This document shows, piece after piece, positions 33,830 through 42,686 of a stretch of DNA of 56,360 nucleotides. Where the stretch lies: assembly GCA_900314935.1 (NCBI GenBank), contig OMXE01000022.1:1-56360 (forward strand). Direction: 5' to 3'. The stretch's first letter is position 1; every line of letters starts with the position of its first letter. Made by a program: the position numbers and the translations under genes. The stretch is from an uncultured Prevotella sp. (GTDB lineage Bacteria; Bacteroidota; Bacteroidia; Bacteroidales; Bacteroidaceae). Below the pieces are notes generated by a model. It did not search any database and was not told where the DNA came from. It worked only from the letters and a program-made list of their open reading frames with translations.

Positions 33830-35008
33830 ATGATCGCCCGAATCCTCATCCCCCTGATCCTTCTCATCACCCTCCCCGTGATTTATCTGCACCGTCATTA
33901 CCTGAATCGGCGCAAGCATCATCAGGTATTGTGGAAAACCCTGATATGGATACCCGCCGCCCTCATGGTGGTCTATACCTTGAGCTTGTCGGCTGGAAGC
34001 GATTTTGCCCCAGCGGATATGAATATCCTGTACTTCTATCTGTTCCTGTTGGGTGTTATTGTCGCCCCCCTGGCCGTATTCGCCATATGCAGTGTCATCG
34101 GACTCCTGTTCTGCAAGCTGTTGCACAAACGACAGAACTGGGGAAACCTCGTGGGTTTCTGCTTGGCGCTCATCACGCTGTTCATTGCTGTCTATGGCTT
34201 CACCATTGGGTATAACAAGACCGAGGTGAACGAGCAGGAGTTCGTATGTAAGGATCTGCCCGCATCGTTCGACGGCTACCGCATCGTACTCTTCAGCGAT
34301 CTCCATGTAGGCTCTTACCTGGGAGGACGTGAAAAGGTACTGGAGAAAAACATCCGGATGATTAACGAGCAGCAGGGCGATATGGTAGTCTTCGTGGGCG
34401 ACCTCCAGAACCTGCAGCCCTCAGAACTCGATCCGGTACAGTCGGTACTCTCCACCATTAAGGCCAAGGACGGAGTGTATTCCGTCATGGGCAACCACGA
34501 CTACCCCAATTACATCAAGGCCGACTTTGCCACAGAGGCGTTGAACGAGAATCTGACCAAGAGTAAGCAACGCAGTATGGGATGGAATGTGCTGCTGAAC
34601 GAGAATAGGGTGGTGCGTAGAGGAGCCGACTCCATCGTGGTGATGGGTGTGGAAGATAATACACCGGGCTATACCGGTAAATATACAAGACGAAGCGATC
34701 TGCAGAAAGCACTGCAAGGGGTGAAAGACGGTGCCTTTGTGGTGTCATTGGTGCATAACCCAGAACTCTGGCATTACGAGCTCTTACCCGATTTGAAGGC
34801 GCAGCTCACACTCAGCGGTCATACCCATGGCGGACAGCTCAAGTTCTTCGGGTGGACGCCTGCTTCACTGAAAACCGATTATGTGGCCGGGTGGTATGAA
34901 GAGAACGGTCGTTCGTTGTTCGTTACCTCCGGATTGGGCGCCCTCGTTCCCTTCCGATTCGGTATGTCGGGAGAGATTGTGGTACTGACGTTAAGAAAGG
35001 GGAAATAA
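33830..35008 (+). CDS. Membrane-anchored metallophosphoesterase (YkuE-like)
   Basis: 392 residues. Four N-terminal hydrophobic segments (about 3-20, 40-58, 66-92, 103-126) precede a calcineurin-like phosphoesterase domain (about 145-390) with all metal motifs: FSDLHVGS, VGDLQN, MGNHDYP, and LSGHTHGGQ. The YkuE-type enzymes have been linked to lipid headgroup and UDP-sugar hydrolysis; the substrate here is not known. The start is immediately after the heptamer array. Confidence 0.85.
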   Translation: MIARILIPLILLITLPVIYLHRHYLNRRKHHQVLWKTLIWIPAALMVVYTLSLSAGSDFAPADMNILYFYLFLLGVIVAPLAVFAICSVIGLLFCKLLHKRQNWGNLVGFCLALITLFIAVYGFTIGYNKTEVNEQEFVCKDLPASFDGYRIVLFSDLHVGSYLGGREKVLEKNIRMINEQQGDMVVFVGDLQNLQPSELDPVQSVLSTIKAKDGVYSVMGNHDYPNYIKADFATEALNENLTKSKQRSMGWNVLLNENRVVRRGADSIVVMGVEDNTPGYTGKYTRRSDLQKALQGVKDGAFVVSLVHNPELWHYELLPDLKAQLTLSGHTHGGQLKFFGWTPASLKTDYVAGWYEENGRSLFVTSGLGALVPFRFGMSGEIVVLTLRKGK

Positions 35009-35013
35009 AAAAT

Positions 35014-35772
35014 CTATTGATCGGGGTTCTCCACGTATCCTTGGTATTCAGGAACCAGTCCCGACATCACCTTTTCGTAACTCTCGTCCATCATGCGTTT
35101 GATGTTCTCCGGTCCTTTACTCTCAGGATAGATAGGCGCATGAATGGTCAGCGTGAGCGGATGCCAGGAGATGAAACGGTAGTCGCGCATCCTCGGCATC
35201 ACATCAAAGCAGCCGTTGATGGTCATGGGAACCACCGGCAACTGCAAATCATCTGCCAGCATAAAGGCACCACGGCGGAACACACCCATATGACCGGTAA
35301 ACGTGCGGGCTCCTTCGGGGAATACCGAAAGCGACATCCCCCCTTGTAATATCTTCCGCGCTTCATCGTAGGTCTTCTTGATCTTACTCGGTCCGCGCTT
35401 GTCCACGAAGATCTGATGCGAGCGGGCGCAGGCAAACCCAATAAACGGCATCTTACGCAGCTGGTGCTTCATCATCCACTTGAACTGTCGTCCCAGATGA
35501 CCGAATATCAGGAAGATGTCGAACATGCTTTGGTGGTTACTCACAAAGACATACGATTCCCCCTTTTTCAGGTTCTCCCTACCTTCCACCTTCACCGGCA
35601 GCAGGAACAGCTTCAGCGATAGCCATCCCCACGCCTTACCGGGGTAGTAGCCAAACCAATGACCGCCTCCCAAGCTGCAGCCCACCACCACTGTGAGCGA
35701 TATAATGATGGTCCACACGATAAACAGTGGAACGGCAATAAACAACTGGTAGATGCAATATAGTATTCTCAT
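35014..35772 (-). CDS. plsC: 1-acyl-sn-glycerol-3-phosphate acyltransferase
   Basis: 252 residues. An N-terminal hydrophobic region (about 1-35) is followed by the PlsC acyltransferase domain: catalytic NHQSMFD (HX4D, about 78-84), FKWMMKHQLRKMPFIG, and the glycerolphosphate-binding FPEGARTF (about 154-161), then PVVPMTING. It makes phosphatidic acid at the inner membrane. It is converging with the metallophosphoesterase gene. Confidence 0.92.
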   Translation of the reverse strand: MRILYCIYQLFIAVPLFIVWTIIISLTVVVGCSLGGGHWFGYYPGKAWGWLSLKLFLLPVKVEGRENLKKGESYVFVSNHQSMFDIFLIFGHLGRQFKWMMKHQLRKMPFIGFACARSHQIFVDKRGPSKIKKTYDEARKILQGGMSLSVFPEGARTFTGHMGVFRRGAFMLADDLQLPVVPMTINGCFDVMPRMRDYRFISWHPLTLTIHAPIYPESKGPENIKRMMDESYEKVMSGLVPEYQGYVENPDQ

Positions 35773-35790
35773 AACAGATTAATGATTTTT

Positions 35791-35822
35791 CGGGGGTGCG
35801 GTGGCGCGGGGGTGCGGTGGTG
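35791..35822. repeat. G-rich 15-bp direct repeat
   Basis: GGGGGTGCGGTGG occurs twice, 15-16 bp apart, in the gap between plsC and the glycosyltransferase gene; the unit is G-rich on this strand and unlike its surroundings. Confidence 0.6.
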
Positions 35823-35854
35823 CGAGAAATGCTTCATGAGTAGGTAATCATAAA

Positions 35855-35889
35855 GTTCAAAGTTCAATGTTCAATGTTCAAAGTTCCGG
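35855..35889 (+). repeat. Heptanucleotide array GTTCAAT
   Basis: Five units: GTTCAAA, GTTCAAT, GTTCAAT, GTTCAAA, GTTCCGG. The stop codon of the minus-strand glycosyltransferase gene (35878-35880) lies inside the array. Confidence 0.85.
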
Positions 35890-36630
35890 CAGGGCCGGAT
35901 ACTTCCTCGTCCATCCGTCCCACCTTAGGCGCATCACGCCGAAGAAGGCCTCGCCGAAGATGCCACCCGACATCTTGGAAACCCCTTCGCGACGGTTCAC
36001 GAAGATAACCGGCACCTCCTTGATCTTGAAGCCGATCTTGTAGGCCGTGTACTTCATCTCGATCTGGAAGCCGTAGCCCTTGAAACGTATCTTGTCGAGC
36101 TCGATGGTCTCCAGTACGCGCCGTTTGTAGCATTTGAATCCCGCGGTGGTATCATGAACCTTGAATCCGGTCACGAACCTGACATACTTCGAGGCGAAGT
36201 AGCTCATCAGCACCCTGCCGATGGGCCAGTTCACCACGTTCACGCCACTCACATAGCGTGAGCCGATGGCCAGGTCGTTTCCCTCATCTGCACAGGCAGC
36301 ATACAGTCGGGGCAGGTCGTTCGGGTCATGACTGAAGTCGGCATCCATCTCGAAGATATAGTCGTAGGTATGTTCCAACGCCCATTTGAAGCCCATGATA
36401 TACGCAGTACCCAGCCCCTGCTTCCCGCTGCGTTCCAAAAGGAACAAACGGTCGGCAAACTCCTCTGCCATCAGTCGTTTCACGATAGCTGCCGTACCAT
36501 CGGGCGAACCATCGTCAATAACCAGGATATGGAAACACTTTTCCAGACCGAATACGGCCCGGATAATCTTCTCGATGTTCTCCTTCTCGTTATACGTCGG
36601 AATGATGACAATACTGTCGCTTGCGTTCAT
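35878..36630 (-). CDS. Dolichol-phosphate mannosyltransferase-like glycosyltransferase family 2
   Basis: 250 residues from ATG 36630; an upstream TTG (36657) lies within the promoter. GT-A fold motifs: VIIPTYNEKENIE at the N-terminus, VIDDGSPDGTA with the nucleotide-binding Asp pair, EMDADFSHDP (DXD), and FVNRREGVSKM. It resembles polyprenol monophosphomannose synthases that load a lipid carrier with a sugar from a nucleotide donor. The -7 box TATCTTTG is followed by a 24-nt leader with AGAGG. Confidence 0.9.
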   Translation of the reverse strand: MNASDSIVIIPTYNEKENIEKIIRAVFGLEKCFHILVIDDGSPDGTAAIVKRLMAEEFADRLFLLERSGKQGLGTAYIMGFKWALEHTYDYIFEMDADFSHDPNDLPRLYAACADEGNDLAIGSRYVSGVNVVNWPIGRVLMSYFASKYVRFVTGFKVHDTTAGFKCYKRRVLETIELDKIRFKGYGFQIEMKYTAYKIGFKIKEVPVIFVNRREGVSKMSGGIFGEAFFGVMRLRWDGWTRKYPALPEL

Positions 36631-36728
36631 GACTACCTCTGATGAATGATAGTGCAAAGATAATGGTTTCTTTTGAAGTCACCAAATGTTTCGGCAGTTT
36701 TGTTTACACATAATGAACTCCCTGTTCA

Positions 36729-37658
36729 TCACGCTTTGGACCCCGCGCTATACAGTCGTGCGGCAAGCGCCCCACTGATGTTATGCCACACGCTGAAGAT
36801 GGCACCGGGAATGGTGGCAAGGGGGTATGCGGCGAAGTGGAGCACCGCCAGACTGGAGGCCAGTCCAGAGTTCTGCATGCCCACCTCGATGCTCAGGGCG
36901 ATGCGTTTCTCGCGCTTTAAACTGAGTAGCTTGCCGATGCTGTAGCCAATGGCCAATCCACTGAGGTTATGGAGTATCACAACCAGAATCACAATCATTC
37001 CGCCCGCCATGAGTTTGTCGGCCGTGTGCGAGACAACGATGCCCACCACCATGGTAATCATCAGTGTGGAGAAGGCAGGCAGATAAGGCACAACCTTGCG
37101 GGTTGTCTGCGGAAGGTAGCGCTGACAAAGCAGTCCGCCGATAATCGGTGCGATCACCACATAGAGAATGCTCAGCAGCATCCCCACCGTGTCCACCTCC
37201 ACCATCGTTCCTGCCAGCAGCCACACCAACAGGGGTGTCAGCAGCGGCGCGAGAATCGTACTGGTGGCTGTCATCCCTACGCTCAGGGCGAGGTCACCGC
37301 GGGCCAGGAAGGTAATCACGTTCGAGGCCGTGCCGCCCGGACAGCACCCCACGAGAATCACACCTAATGCCAACTCCTTGGGCAGATCAAATGCCCATGC
37401 CAGCAGCCAGGCCATGAAGGGCATCACTGTGAATTGAGCCAGACAGCCAATCAACACGTCCTTCGGGCGACTGAACACGATGCGGAAATCCTTGGCCGAC
37501 AACGTGAGTCCCATACCAAACATAATCAGTCCGAGCAGCGGATTGATCACCCACGTCGGAATGGCCCCTATCGGGGCAGGCACCAAGAATGAGAATACTG
37601 CCATCAGCAGCACCAGCACGCCCATCCAACGGGAAATAAAATCACATATCGCTTTCAT
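36729..37658 (-). CDS. Bile acid:sodium symporter family (BASS) transporter, second copy
   Basis: 309 residues, about nine or ten membrane segments with the family blocks WVINPLLGLIMFGMGLTLSA, VGCCPGGTASNVITFLARGD and SIEVGMQNSGLASSLA. It is a clear paralogue of the protein at 10.5-11.5 kb and the same length class. Substrate unknown. The -7 box TAATTTTG (37673-37666) is 7 bp before the ATG, so it looks leaderless. Confidence 0.88.
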   Translation of the reverse strand: MKAICDFISRWMGVLVLLMAVFSFLVPAPIGAIPTWVINPLLGLIMFGMGLTLSAKDFRIVFSRPKDVLIGCLAQFTVMPFMAWLLAWAFDLPKELALGVILVGCCPGGTASNVITFLARGDLALSVGMTATSTILAPLLTPLLVWLLAGTMVEVDTVGMLLSILYVVIAPIIGGLLCQRYLPQTTRKVVPYLPAFSTLMITMVVGIVVSHTADKLMAGGMIVILVVILHNLSGLAIGYSIGKLLSLKREKRIALSIEVGMQNSGLASSLAVLHFAAYPLATIPGAIFSVWHNISGALAARLYSAGSKA

Positions 37659-37812
37659 CTGCAGGCAAAATTACGAAATTCTGTGCAAGAGAACAAATTT
37701 TTAGCCCAAAGACTTTTTTTGCGGGTTGCAGATTTCTTACTCCTTGAAGATTTCATATTTCTATTTACAATATTCACGCAAAGGTACACGAAAAATCCCT
37801 GAAGCCCCTATA

Positions 37813-38052
37813 GTGTATGTTGGTGTATGTTGCGTGTATGTTGAAATCACCCGTTTTCCCCCTATTTAAAGGCTTTTCCAGCAAAATCCGTGTATGTTGT
37901 GCCAGTTTTTATATTCAAAATTAGGAAAAGATAGGTTTTGCATGGCGAAACCTATGGTTTTAGACTCCAATACCTATGCTTTCAGGCTCCAATACCTACG
38001 TTATTGGAACGCAAAACCATATGTTCTAGAAAGGGTGATATCCAGCAAAATC
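37813..38052. repeat. Repeat-rich intergenic region between a BASS gene and the YgjP-like gene
   Basis: GTGTATGTTG occurs four times (37813, 37823, 37834, 37890), three nearly in tandem. TCCAGCAAAATC is a 12-bp direct repeat (37877-37888 and 38041-38052). Between its copies lie a palindrome with ATAGGTTT/AAACCTAT arms (37931-37955) and two CTCCAATACCTA units 22 bp apart. No ORF or known RNA is visible in 37659-38200. Confidence 0.7.
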
Positions 38053-38221
38053 ATTCAATCTTCATTGTAGTTATAAAAAATATTTATATTTTTGCAGCAG
38101 AATAAAGAAAGTAGCTTATGACGGCGGGTCTTCGCATACAGGTATTACAAGCATAATCAAGATGATTAGAGCATAGAAACGTGGCAAACTTCACTTTGGA
38201 GTGACAAATGAAGAACAATAT

Positions 38222-38809
38222 ATGGCTATAGAATTGACATACAGACGGACAAGGAGACTGTCGATGCGCATCGTTAAGAATGGCGATGTGCATGTGTCGG
38301 CCCCTCTCGGTATGTCGAAAAAGGAGGTGGAGGCTTTTATTTGTCAGCATCAGGAATGGATTGTTGAGACAAGAAAGAGGGTTGCTGAACGACAGAAACA
38401 GCAAGCTGCTTTTTATAATCAGCTACCGTTGACTACAAAGGCTCAAAAGACTGAGGCTACGGAAAAGACCAGGGCACTGGTTGAGCCTTTGGTGGAACGG
38501 TATGCAGCGATGATGGGTGTCAGACCGTCGGCTCTCTGCTTCAAACCGATGAAATCCCGTTGGGGCGTATGCAATGTGAAGAATCGCAGCATTCGCTTTT
38601 CAACTTACTTATTGTTGTTGCCCGATTGGTGTGTGGAACATGTTGTGGTTCACGAACTGTGTCATCTGTTAGAGCCCAGTCATAATGCTCGTTTCCACGC
38701 ACTGATGGACAAATTCTTTCCGAAATGGAAGGAGGCGCGAAGGGAAACGCGCAAGAGGATAAAAGACCAAAGAACCAAAGAACAAAAATTAATGGATAAT
38801 TCGTGGTAA
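38222..38809 (+). CDS. YgjP-like (DUF45) zinc metallopeptidase
   Basis: 195 residues. The N-terminal beta region (YRRTRRLSMRIVKNGDVHVSAP, split at RLSMR) and the KSRWGVCN block with IRFSTYLLLLP lead to the metalloprotease motif HELCHLLEPSHNARFH (HExxH plus a third His). Such proteins are often next to restriction enzymes, but none is here. The ORF can extend to a GTG at 38201; the ATG at 38222 is preferred since the domain begins right after it. The basic C-terminus (KRIKDQRTKEQK) is low complexity. Confidence 0.88.
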   Translation: MAIELTYRRTRRLSMRIVKNGDVHVSAPLGMSKKEVEAFICQHQEWIVETRKRVAERQKQQAAFYNQLPLTTKAQKTEATEKTRALVEPLVERYAAMMGVRPSALCFKPMKSRWGVCNVKNRSIRFSTYLLLLPDWCVEHVVVHELCHLLEPSHNARFHALMDKFFPKWKEARRETRKRIKDQRTKEQKLMDNSW

Positions 38810-38840
38810 TTATATGTTTTCAATACCAGCAAATTCCCGT

Positions 38841-39062
38841 TTTTTTGTTTACATGTAATTACCATGTAATTAGTCATATAATTAATCATATAATGACTAC
38901 GAATCTTTAATGTACAACGTTTAATGTTTAATCTTTAATGTAAAACGGGAAAGAATGGTATTTCTGGGATAATTATTCTAATTATTCTAATTTCTTTCAG
39001 AACTAAAGCGAACACAAAAACTCATATAAATTTGACCTCTGTCTCCAAAATTTGACCTTATA
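38841..39062. repeat. Cluster of short tandem repeats upstream of mfd
   Basis: In a gene-free stretch of 367 bp (38810-39176) there are CATGTAATTA and CATATAATTA type repeats (38858-38898), a TTTAATG heptamer group (38905-38940), two ATTATTCTAA units (38972-38993) and repeated ATTTGACCT (39028-39071). No gene is visible. Confidence 0.6.
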
Positions 39063-39078
39063 TTTGACCTTTGGTCTT

Positions 39079-39138
39079 ATTTTGTCACGACTCAACAAAT
39101 GAAATGCAAGCATTTCTTTGTTTTCGCTGCTCCAAAAT
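39079..39138 (+). repeat. Family B palindromic element upstream of mfd
   Basis: A 60-bp element with ends ATTTTG and CAAAAT, left block GTCACGACTC, central GCAAGCATTT and right block TCGCTGCTCC, related to those in pyrC and at 49.6 kb. The mfd promoter lies 24 bp further on. Confidence 0.7.
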
Positions 39139-39161
39139 TTGGTTATTCGCTCACTTAGTTG

Positions 39162-39169
39162 TAATTTTG
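39162..39169 (+). promoter_or_regulatory. mfd: -7 box of mfd
   Basis: TAATTTTG, only 7 bp before the mfd ATG at 39177, suggesting a leaderless transcript. Confidence 0.55.
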
Positions 39170-39176
39170 CCGAATA

Positions 39177-42100
39177 ATGGAGATACAAGAACTATTGGAT
39201 GTGTATGCTCATTCGGCACAGTCGGGAGCATTGGTCAATACACTGGAGGATGTTTCTGTGAAGAGCATTTTCCTGCAGGGATTAGTGGCTTCGTCGGCCC
39301 CGATGTTATTCGCCTCGCTGACGAAAACACAGTCGAAAGCACTCAACACCGTGTTGTTTATCTTGCAAGATGCCGAGGAGGCAGGGTACTTCTACCACGA
39401 CCTGACACAGCTGTTGGGAACGCAGCAGGTGCTGTTCTTCCCCTCCACCTATCGCCGACAGGTGAAATACGGTCAGCGCGATGCGGCCAATGAGATTCTC
39501 CGCACCGAGGTGCTGAGCAGGTTATCATCCCTTCACACTTCACACTCCACACTCCACACTCCTCTCTTCATCGTGACGCATCCTGAGGCCTTGGCTGAGT
39601 TGGTTGTATCGAAGACGAAGCTGGATGAGCGTTCGATGATGCTGAAGGTGGGGGATATGCAGGAGGTGACGGCCCTGGAGAACCAGCTGCGCGACTTGGG
39701 TTTCAAGGAGGTGGAATATGTGTATGAGCCGGGGCAGTTCGCTGTGCGCGGTAGTATCTTGGATGTGTTCTCCTTTAGTTCCGAATACCCATTCCGTCTG
39801 GATTTTTTCGGTGATGAGATTGATTCCATCCGCACCTTCGAAGTACAGAGTCAGCTGTCGCGCGACAAGAAGGAATCGGTGGAGATTGTACCTGAGCTGG
39901 CTTCCCTTGGCAGTGAGAAGATTCCGTTCATGCAGTTCCTGCCCGCCGACACTGTTCTGGTGATGAAGAGCTTTCTCTTTGTGCGCGACAGTATTGAGCA
40001 GACCTACCGGGCAGGCTTCTCCAGTCAGGCCATTACCGAGCGCATGGAGGGTGCCACCGAGATGGAGCAGCATGTCATCATGAAAGAGGCCCAGGCCGAG
40101 AGTTTCCTGCTGCCAGGTAGTAGGTTCTCTGAAGAGGCAGCCGATTTCCGCAAGATAGAGATTGGTAGCCGACCGACGGGTATGCCGCAGGCAACCATCT
40201 CGTTCGATGTCACCCCGCAGCCGCTGTTCCATAAGAACTTCGACCTGCTCATCTCGTCGCTCAGCGACTATCTGGAGCGGGGCTACAGGTTATATATCCT
40301 GGCCGACAGCGCCAAGCAGCAACAGCGTCTGCGCGAGATCTTCAACAGTATGTCGCAACAGCCCATTACCTTCATGCCGGTGGACAAGACACTCCATGAG
40401 GGATTCGTTGACAATAACCAGAAGATCTGTCTGTTCACCGATCATCAGATATTCGACCGCTTCCATAAGTACAGTTTGCGAAGCGATGCTGCCCGTTCGG
40501 GAAAGGTGGCACTCACCTTGAAGGAACTGCAGGAGATGGAGCCGGGCGACTATATCGTGCATGTGGATTTCGGAATAGGAAGGTTTGCCGGATTGGTGCG
40601 TATTCCCCAGGGGAACAGCTATCAGGAGGTGATACGCATTATCTATGCCAATAATGACAAGGTGGATGTGAGCATCCATTCGCTGTATAAGATATCGAAA
40701 TACAAGAGGCGCGACAGTGAGGTGCAGCCCCGACTATCGACATTGGGAACGGGCGCGTGGAACCGCATGAAGGAGCGCACCAAGTCGAAGATCAAGGATA
40801 TTGCCCGCGACCTGATCAAGCTGTATGCCACAAGGCGACATCAGAAAGGCTTTGCTTTCAGTGCCGACTCGTTTATGCAGCATGAGCTGGAGGCGAGCTT
40901 CCTCTATGAGGATACGCCCGATCAGCTGAAGGCGACCAATGATGTGAAGGCCGATATGGAAAGCAGTCGCCCGATGGACCGTCTGGTGTGCGGCGATGTG
41001 GGCTTCGGTAAGACCGAGGTGGCTATCCGCGCGGCATTCAAGGCGGCTTGCGACTCGAAGCAGGTGGCGGTGATGGTGCCTACAACGGTGCTGGCCTATC
41101 AGCATTACCAGACCTTTACCAGTCGTCTTCAGGGGATGCCGGTGAGGGTGGAGTATCTCTCAAGGGCAAGGAGCGCCAAGAAGACCAAGGAGATTCTCAG
41201 TGATCTGGAGGAGGGGAAGATAGATATCATTATCGGTACGCATAAGCTCATCGGGAAGACGGTGAAGTTCAAGGACCTCGGACTGCTTATCATCGATGAG
41301 GAACAGAAGTTCGGCGTTTCTACGAAGGAGAAACTGCGCAAGATGAAGACCAATGTGGACACGCTCACCATGACGGCCACACCGATACCGCGAACGCTGC
41401 AGTTCTCGTTGATGGGGGCGCGCGACATGAGTATCATACAGACTCCGCCGCCTAACCGCTATCCCATCTATACCGAGGTGCATACCTTCGACAAACAGGT
41501 GATAGCGGATGCTATCGAGTTCGAGATGAGCAGAAACGGACAGGTGTTCTTCGTGAACGACCGGATCAGTAACTTGCCTGAACTGGCTTTGATGATCAGG
41601 AAATATGTGCCTGATGCACGCGTGGCCATCGGTCATGGACAGATGAAACCCGAGGAGCTGGAGAAGGTGGTGATGGGGTTCATCAACTTCGACTATGACG
41701 TATTGCTCTCTACCACCATCGTGGAGAACGGTATCGATATTCCTAACGCCAATACCATCATCATCAACGATGCACACCACTTCGGACTGAGTGATCTGCA
41801 CCAGATGCGAGGCAGGGTGGGGCGCAGTAATAAGAAGGCGTTCTGCTACCTGCTGGCTCCACCTGCGGTGCATCTCACTACGGAGGCACGGAAACGGTTG
41901 GAGGCACTGGAGACGTTCTCGGAGCTGGGCAGCGGCTTTAACCTCTCCATGCAAGACCTGGATATCCGTGGAGCCGGAAACCTGTTGGGGGCCGAGCAGA
42001 GCGGATTCATGGAGGACTTAGGTTACGAGACCTACCAGAAGATTCTGAATCAGGCCATGGCGGAGCTGAGGAATGAGGTACAGGATGACTTCTCGAGGAT

Positions 42101-42686
42101 GGACGAAGGAGGAAGGAGGAAGGAGAATACTCCTGCTCCTGATGGATCTGTATCTGGGGCTAAGACTTCAGACAAATCTCCTTCGTCCTTCGTCCTTCCT
42201 CCTTCCTCCATGTATGTGGACGATTGTGCCCTTGAATCGGACATCGAGATGTACTTCCCTGATCAGTTCGTGCCGAATGATTCTGAAAGGATGCTGCTGT
42301 ATAGGGAGTTAGATAACCTGGCGAACAGGCACGACCTTGAGGCTTCGCTTGAGGCTTATCGTAACCGTTTGCGCGACCGCTTCGGGGCTATTCCTGAGGT
42401 GGCCGAGGAGCTGATTCGTGTGGTACCGCTGCGCGTGGCTGGTAAGCAGCTGGGTGTGGAGAAGATCATGCTCAAGCAGCAGAAGATGATCCTGTTCTTT
42501 GTGAGTAATCCCAACAGTCCTTACTACCAGAGCGAAGCCTTCGGACACGTGATCGAATACGCCACAAAAAACGTTCGCCGCTGTAACCTACGGGAGGTCA
42601 ACGGCAAACGTTCTATGGTAGTGACCAACATCTCGTCGGTGGATGCGGCCTTATCAATTCTCAAAACAATTCCGCTTGCTTCTTAA
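39177..42686 (+). CDS. mfd: Transcription-repair coupling factor, with two in-frame repeat insertions
   Basis: 1169 residues, roughly 40-50 longer than relatives. UvrB-like N-terminal domains (about 1-400), RNA polymerase-interacting domain (about 440-520, DYIVHVDFGIGRFAGL), then a RecG-like translocase: Walker A GDVGFGKTE (about 604-612), DEEQKFGV (about 707), TATPIPRTLQ, and the helicase end MRGRVGRSNKKAFCYL. The C-terminal TRCF domain closes it. It removes RNA polymerase stalled at lesions and recruits UvrA. Two stretches are foreign: SLHTSHSTLHTP at about 119-130, encoded by a heptanucleotide array, and a family C palindrome at about 973-1012 lying between translocation motifs and the last domain. 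Both keep frame. Confidence 0.96.
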   Translation: MEIQELLDVYAHSAQSGALVNTLEDVSVKSIFLQGLVASSAPMLFASLTKTQSKALNTVLFILQDAEEAGYFYHDLTQLLGTQQVLFFPSTYRRQVKYGQRDAANEILRTEVLSRLSSLHTSHSTLHTPLFIVTHPEALAELVVSKTKLDERSMMLKVGDMQEVTALENQLRDLGFKEVEYVYEPGQFAVRGSILDVFSFSSEYPFRLDFFGDEIDSIRTFEVQSQLSRDKKESVEIVPELASLGSEKIPFMQFLPADTVLVMKSFLFVRDSIEQTYRAGFSSQAITERMEGATEMEQHVIMKEAQAESFLLPGSRFSEEAADFRKIEIGSRPTGMPQATISFDVTPQPLFHKNFDLLISSLSDYLERGYRLYILADSAKQQQRLREIFNSMSQQPITFMPVDKTLHEGFVDNNQKICLFTDHQIFDRFHKYSLRSDAARSGKVALTLKELQEMEPGDYIVHVDFGIGRFAGLVRIPQGNSYQEVIRIIYANNDKVDVSIHSLYKISKYKRRDSEVQPRLSTLGTGAWNRMKERTKSKIKDIARDLIKLYATRRHQKGFAFSADSFMQHELEASFLYEDTPDQLKATNDVKADMESSRPMDRLVCGDVGFGKTEVAIRAAFKAACDSKQVAVMVPTTVLAYQHYQTFTSRLQGMPVRVEYLSRARSAKKTKEILSDLEEGKIDIIIGTHKLIGKTVKFKDLGLLIIDEEQKFGVSTKEKLRKMKTNVDTLTMTATPIPRTLQFSLMGARDMSIIQTPPPNRYPIYTEVHTFDKQVIADAIEFEMSRNGQVFFVNDRISNLPELALMIRKYVPDARVAIGHGQMKPEELEKVVMGFINFDYDVLLSTTIVENGIDIPNANTIIINDAHHFGLSDLHQMRGRVGRSNKKAFCYLLAPPAVHLTTEARKRLEALETFSELGSGFNLSMQDLDIRGAGNLLGAEQSGFMEDLGYETYQKILNQAMAELRNEVQDDFSRMDEGGRRKENTPAPDGSVSGAKTSDKSPSSFVLPPSSMYVDDCALESDIEMYFPDQFVPNDSERMLLYRELDNLANRHDLEASLEAYRNRLRDRFGAIPEVAEELIRVVPLRVAGKQLGVEKIMLKQQKMILFFVSNPNSPYYQSEAFGHVIEYATKNVRRCNLREVNGKRSMVVTNISSVDAALSILKTIPLAS
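39532..39566 (+). repeat. Heptanucleotide array TTCACAC/TCCACAC inside mfd
   Basis: Five units (TTCACAC twice, TCCACAC twice, TCCTCTC) encode the HTSHSTLHTP segment of Mfd. This is the only heptamer array of the window wholly within a coding sequence. Confidence 0.8.
42094..42209 (+). repeat. Palindromic element family C inside mfd
   Basis: A purine arm (GGACGAAGGAGGAAGGAGG) and a pyrimidine arm (CCTTCGTCCTTCGTCCTTCC) about 55 bp apart, 116 bp in all. Host reading: MDEGGRRKE ... SPSSFVLPPSS, the same frame as in the pseudouridine synthase although the spacer differs (TPAPDGSVSGAKTSDK). Confidence 0.85.

Noticed and set aside
36631..36657. TTG start extending the glycosyltransferase by 9 residues
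   Set aside because: The TTG overlaps the -7 box TATCTTTG; an ATG with AGAGG before it follows.
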